Notes under the pieces: generated by a model | Databases searched by the model: none | Told to the model about the DNA's origin: nothing | What the model saw: the letters and a program-made list of their open reading frames with translations, nothing else | Assembly (NCBI GenBank): GCA_002493325.1 | Contig: DKYL01000029.1 | Span: 28,075 to 36,561 of the forward strand | Origin: Ruminococcaceae bacterium UBA7101 | Lineage (GTDB): Bacteria; Bacillota; Clostridia; Oscillospirales; Acutalibacteraceae | Length of the DNA: 8,487 bases | Direction: 5' to 3' | Shown here: piece by piece, positions 6,001 to 8,487 of the stretch | Position numbering within the stretch: the stretch's first letter is position 1 | How the letters are laid out: each line of letters begins with the position of its first letter | Translations under genes and position numbers: made by a program

Positions 6001-8487
6001 CTCTAAATCCTCCCAGTGCTAATAAGGTTACGCTTGATTATGAACCACAGAGCGATGCAGATAAGTTCGGCTACAGTGAAACAGTCACAGATTTGGTACT
6101 TAAATATAAGACCGTGACCTTTGATATTTCAAGAAGCTTTGATGACGGTAAATGGCAGTATTCATATAACAGCTCTGCTCAGTTTATAAACAGCAGCTTA
6201 ATCAAAGCCGTTTTACCTGATTTCAGCGAAGCTTATTTTGTTAAGGAAAATAAATACAGTTACGTCGACCAGCTAAGCAACACTAAGCTGATGATGATTT
6301 ATGATGAAACAGATGATAATATTATCGGCTGTTCAATAAAAACTGATACCCGTTCCTATGGATATGACTATAACGGTACAGATTTCATCCTGTCCTCTGT
6401 GTCAGATTTTTACGGCAGCAGCTTTGATTTTACAAGGCAGAATAATTCAATCACCATAGTTGACAATTCAGGCAGGGAATGTATAATTGAATGTGACAAT
6501 AACACAACAACTGTTGCAGATTTTAACGGCGGAATTATCACATATAATTATTCTGATAACAATCTTTTGTCAGTAACGGACCAGACAGGCGTTGTCATTG
6601 ACAGCTATACATATTCAAATAACAAAATCACAAAAAGCGGTATGATGTCAGTTGAATATGACAGCAGCGGCAGGGTTACAAAATATCTTTATGATAACGG
6701 AGCATATACTGCCTTTGAATATGGTGAAAATACGGTTACAACAACGAATTCCAAGGAAGAGGTAAGCTCTTATACCTACGACAGCAAGGATAGAGTTATA
6801 TCAACAACTGATAATCTTGGTGACGAAACTGCTTATGAATATGATGAAAATGAAAGAACAGTGAAAATCAGCAAGGACGGCGAGGTTTTAAAAACCTATA
6901 AGTATAATGCCGATGATACACTTTTTTGGGAGCAGCCTAAGGATAAGGATGCAACTGTATATTATTATGATGCTAATAAGCGTGTTGTAACAGAAATCAC
7001 ACCTGAAACATATATCCATTATGTTTATGATGATTTCGGCAATCTGACCATGACCGCAAGGGTTAAGGACTATTACATAGAAAATAAGTACTATTATTAT
7101 ACTGAAATACAGGATAATCTCAGTTATTACAATATAATTAGAAATACCTATGAGAACGGACTGCTTATCAAATCTCACGATGAAGAGAATGACATAACTG
7201 TTCTTTATGAATACGACGATTACGGAAACATAACCTCACAAACCACCTTAACAGTTGAGGAAGATGCAACCAAAATCGTTAAAACCGAAAGCAGGTATGA
7301 TATTCTCGGCAGGCTTGTATGGTCAAAGTCAAACGGCAGTGAAACAGAATATACCTATGATGCTGCCGGCAGACTGCTTTTAACGAACACAGATAATGAA
7401 TATTATCAGCGTACTGTTTATGATAATAACGGCAGAATCGTGCAGGAGCTTGACAATGATGAATATAACCCTGCACTCGATAATCTGCCGAATGCATACA
7501 GTGACACGTCGGCAGGTAAAACCTATGTGTATAATCAGTATGGTGACTTAATTAGGGAAACCAATAATTACGGAATATCAACGGAATATGCGTATTCCGA
7601 AAAAGGCAATTTGTACCGGAAAAGCTTTGATATTTATGATTATTACTATACAGACAGCGGCAAATGCAGCGGAGTAGCTGTCGGAGGAAATACAGTCGTG
7701 GATTATACGTACTATATCGACGATTCTACTAATCTTCAGCCGGAAGCAAAATATGTGACTTGTAAGACCTATGCTGATGGTTATACTGAAAAACAGTTGC
7801 ATGATAAATACGGTACTCTGCGTTACAAGTTTGCGAATGATCAGCCATTTTATAATGTTTCACTTCTTTCAAAAGGAAAGTCATTGGCATATAAGGATTT
7901 AGAAACCTGGCGTCATAATACAATCACTGTTAATGATGGTTATTACAGCTTTAACAGCAGTACAGTAGAACTGCAAAAAATCTTTGATTACAGTGTGAAA
8001 ACGGGTGACGATGCAACCACGGTTAACGAAACACATTTTAACACACCATTTACAACTGAAATCACTGAAAATAATATAAAATACACCACACAGGCAAACC
8101 GCTTTGTTGAACGCGAAAACATAGATGTCGGATTTGAGCCTGATGATGCAAATCAGACGGAAATACAGGAGCCGATATACACAGTTGAACTGGTTCGTGA
8201 ACTGACAGACAGGGAGTTCACCTATAGCGTACAGAAAAATGAAGATAAAGTCACCGAAACCATAACGGGCGACCTGAATCAATCATTGAATGCCGAACAG
8301 TATTTTAATGAGGAAAGCAATACATATTACAAGACATATGAAAACGGTCTTTCATACTATAACACCTATGATAAAGACGGCAATATCATAGGAGATGAAA
8401 ATAACAGCTATGCATATAATGAGCTTGGCGAGCTGGTTTCAACAAGCGGTCTTGTTAATGCCTCCTATCAGTATGACAGCAGGGGAA
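3087..8487 (+). CDS. Large exported RHS/YD-repeat protein with DNRLRE and Ig-like domains, 3' end outside window
   Basis: The frame runs without a stop from TTG at 3087 to the window edge, at least 1800 residues. Order of parts: a Lys-containing start and hydrophobic core at 12-36, with a possible signal-peptidase site after AYA (residue 55). Next is a beta-rich domain at 60-310 of the kind that precedes DNRLRE in clostridial RHS proteins (ITFTDEDGDIK near 95, VYPITIDPT at 303-311). A DNRLRE domain follows at about 313-491, then five Ig-like repeats at 495-917 and an unassigned beta-rich linker at 918-1150. YD repeats run from about 1150 to 1530 (YTYDAAGRL near 1422). A YD-poor stretch spans 1535-1750, and YD repeats resume at 1751 and are cut at 1800. 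RHS proteins fold as hollow shells that often enclose a C-terminal toxin; WapA of Bacillus is a wall-associated relative. The C-terminus is not visible, so toxin versus adhesin stays open. It has its own promoter. Confidence 0.93.
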   Translation, partial: MEVYEENAVKNKLWKKVLCVILSIIIAFGTLITLTVGSSGLQDLLGIQSMLSAYAKEYVDTDGAIALNSDEMLADHNIIDLENRDGSNTVYLFSEPITFTDEDGDIKAKDISVEKQSDKELKSQGYEFTNGQNDYRINFSKSSDKGLFIKCGEASYSLIPQSGYSVTGAENTSCILGEWFEDFEYENIYGSGTNLKFYPQLNGVKDEIILNYNLGKNEFSFKIITENCSAVLNDDGTVSLIGTEDNEKIQTFSAPYAYDSEYVDGYDNEHRVDCTYRLETVDDSSYLLTVTVPENWLDSDTTVYPITIDPTTSNLSNSADAGVSSLHMLTNYGNSSTGGFGKSLIYGYGRVYEKFELPSAIKPGTKISYAYHWVRETTQATDSTYVRPFMVKGEWKESSITWNNKPEYDDTVNTNWKNINGKSTDREKYPDWYNYNLVNCVKKWVNGTANNGVVFVSGEEVDADQEYKWRSFASRTHENSAMRPYTVINYTNDTTAPTVTVNVDKTEFTKDSVKIFLTNGADTGGAGIHKEPFSFSTEKGKYYWGTAKEKSYSENCTVYVSIRDKADNIKTYTVNINNIDNEGPVISNVSLSTDDWTNQNVDVTVFSADAISGVKDYSFSTESGVYAWQTSNKKTFSENTTVYVSSRDNLGNVSEETVVKIDNIDKAKPAAPSVTGDNNGWVSANTVLTANSTDVGSGAAEYSFSSALNEFDWQNENSFTVSKDTVKLFVYAKDKAGNISEPQAVEYQFDESLPSGSVSAEIPSDWVMYVNITADASDEVSGLHEEPYSFSRSEGTYSWQKNNVYKATVSGTYYVYVRDSAGNITLLDTVIVDKIDSSAPVINNLDIRDENNKTIITVTANDSQSGIAEYSIDNGKTWQQSNIFEIEKDSINCAVVKVKDKLGNCSAAKYKELNIPDYYIQDGYLCLYNARPETGDTIYYRFAGARAWSKYSEPIKLDGADFVYLTYYNRITLNPPSANKVTLDYEPQSDADKFGYSETVTDLVLKYKTVTFDISRSFDDGKWQYSYNSSAQFINSSLIKAVLPDFSEAYFVKENKYSYVDQLSNTKLMMIYDETDDNIIGCSIKTDTRSYGYDYNGTDFILSSVSDFYGSSFDFTRQNNSITIVDNSGRECIIECDNNTTTVADFNGGIITYNYSDNNLLSVTDQTGVVIDSYTYSNNKITKSGMMSVEYDSSGRVTKYLYDNGAYTAFEYGENTVTTTNSKEEVSSYTYDSKDRVISTTDNLGDETAYEYDENERTVKISKDGEVLKTYKYNADDTLFWEQPKDKDATVYYYDANKRVVTEITPETYIHYVYDDFGNLTMTARVKDYYIENKYYYYTEIQDNLSYYNIIRNTYENGLLIKSHDEENDITVLYEYDDYGNITSQTTLTVEEDATKIVKTESRYDILGRLVWSKSNGSETEYTYDAAGRLLLTNTDNEYYQRTVYDNNGRIVQELDNDEYNPALDNLPNAYSDTSAGKTYVYNQYGDLIRETNNYGISTEYAYSEKGNLYRKSFDIYDYYYTDSGKCSGVAVGGNTVVDYTYYIDDSTNLQPEAKYVTCKTYADGYTEKQLHDKYGTLRYKFANDQPFYNVSLLSKGKSLAYKDLETWRHNTITVNDGYYSFNSSTVELQKIFDYSVKTGDDATTVNETHFNTPFTTEITENNIKYTTQANRFVERENIDVGFEPDDANQTEIQEPIYTVELVRELTDREFTYSVQKNEDKVTETITGDLNQSLNAEQYFNEESNTYYKTYENGLSYYNTYDKDGNIIGDENNSYAYNELGELVSTSGLVNASYQYDSRG
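3120..3251 (+). other. Signal segment of the RHS protein
   Basis: Residues 12-55 read as a basic n-region (K-x-x-K-K), a hydrophobic core rich in Ile, Leu and Val at about 17-36, and an A-Y-A/K sequence at 53-56 that fits the small-x-small rule of signal peptidase I. The distance from core to that site is long, so cleavage closer to residue 37, or retention as an anchor, is possible. Either way it indicates Sec export. Confidence 0.7.
4023..4559 (+). other. DNRLRE domain within the RHS protein
   Basis: Residues about 313-491 carry the family's hallmarks. These are a repeated S/N-rich opening with a GVSSLHMLTN segment, a W395-x-E-S-S-I-T-W402-N-N-K-P motif, the amphipathic VNCVKKWVNG segment around Trp444, and a closing PYTVINYTN strand. 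DNRLRE domains are beta-sandwich modules common on bacterial surface proteins, including wall-associated RHS proteins. A role in surface attachment or glycan contact is inference. Confidence 0.8.
4569..5837 (+). repeat. Five tandem bacterial Ig-like repeats in the RHS protein
   Basis: Units begin near residues 495, 583, 669, 754 and 840 and are about 78-88 residues long. Shared landmarks are an opening A/G-P, a central SG-x-x-x-Y-S-F-S element followed by a W (often W-Q), and a late V-Y-V-x-x-R/K-D-x-x-G-N strand, with a N-I-D or K-I-D linker before the next unit. The fifth unit is the most diverged (YSIDNGKTWQ). Such Ig-like modules usually act as rigid spacers or ligand-binding stalks. The repeats have drifted at DNA level, so this is an old expansion, not a recent slippage product. 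Confidence 0.8.
6537..7680 (+). repeat. First RHS/YD repeat block
   Basis: Residues about 1151-1531 contain the recurring Y-x-Y-D/N-x-x-G/D-R/N-x motif every 20-40 residues. Examples are VEYDSSGRV (near 1189), YTYDSKDRV, YEYDENERTV, YVYDDFGNL, YEYDDYGNI, SRYDILGRL, YTYDAAGRL (1422), TVYDNNGRI and YVYNQYGDL. These short beta hairpins build the wall of RHS shells. The repeats before about 1200 are degenerate. Confidence 0.85.
8337..8487 (+). repeat. Second RHS/YD repeat block, cut by the window edge
   Basis: From residue 1751 the YD pattern returns as NTYDKDGNI, YAYNELGEL and YQYDSRG, where the window stops. The last element resembles the conserved part of clostridial RHS proteins that precedes the RHS core and C-terminal tip, so further shell sequence is expected downstream. 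Confidence 0.8.

Noticed and set aside
6888..7178. Minus-strand open frame with Ile-rich, membrane-like translation
   Set aside because: The Ile-rich run is the reverse complement of Tyr/Asn/Asp codons (TAT, AAT, GAT) in the YD repeats, so the apparent membrane protein is an artefact.
7899..8282. Minus-strand open frame of 127 codons
   Set aside because: It lies antisense inside the RHS gene. Its product is an unstructured hydrophobic/Cys-rich mix with no recognisable motif, and no ribosome site was evident. It is a shadow of the Asn/Thr/Tyr-rich coding strand.

Overview
The window looks like a chromosomal stretch from a low-GC Gram-positive of the Clostridia, most likely a gut Oscillospiraceae/Ruminococcus-type organism. 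This is inferred from the moderately AT-rich base composition, strong GGAGG-type Shine-Dalgarno sites, a TTG start, and the gene families present. No marker gene fixes the taxonomy. All genes are on the + strand. I saw no tRNA, rRNA, CRISPR array, insertion sequence or recombination site. The only gap between genes is 234 bases, at 2853-3086.

Left part (1-2852): two tightly coupled genes. The first is already open at base 1, so its start lies upstream of the window. It encodes a DUF5107 protein, which has a mutarotase-like, carbohydrate-associated fold, with a helical TPR-like C-terminus. Its stop overlaps the start of the second gene by four bases (ATGA). The second gene encodes a membrane-anchored metallophosphoesterase with a complete set of metal-ligand motifs. 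They should be made together from one mRNA. Their shared pathway is not evident from the sequence.

Middle (2853-3086): the leftward unit closes with a hairpin plus T-rich terminator at 2919-2954. A separate promoter (TTGCTG, 17-base spacer, extended -10 TGTTATAAT) lies at 3020-3048, followed by a short leader with a GGAGGA ribosome site.

Right part (3087 to the window edge): one very large uninterrupted reading frame of at least 1800 codons, which starts at TTG and is still open at 8487. I translated it by hand across the whole interval and found no stop. It encodes an exported RHS/YD-repeat surface protein. In order it has: a signal segment, the N-terminal beta domain usual for clostridial DNRLRE/RHS proteins, a DNRLRE domain, five tandem Ig-like repeats, an unassigned beta-rich linker, a first block of YD repeats, a YD-poor stretch of about 215 residues, and the beginning of a second YD block. 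The end of the RHS shell, and any C-terminal toxin tip and immunity gene, lie beyond the window. This gene is the most interesting content. It fits a polymorphic-toxin or cell-surface adhesin type, but the part that would decide between them is not visible.
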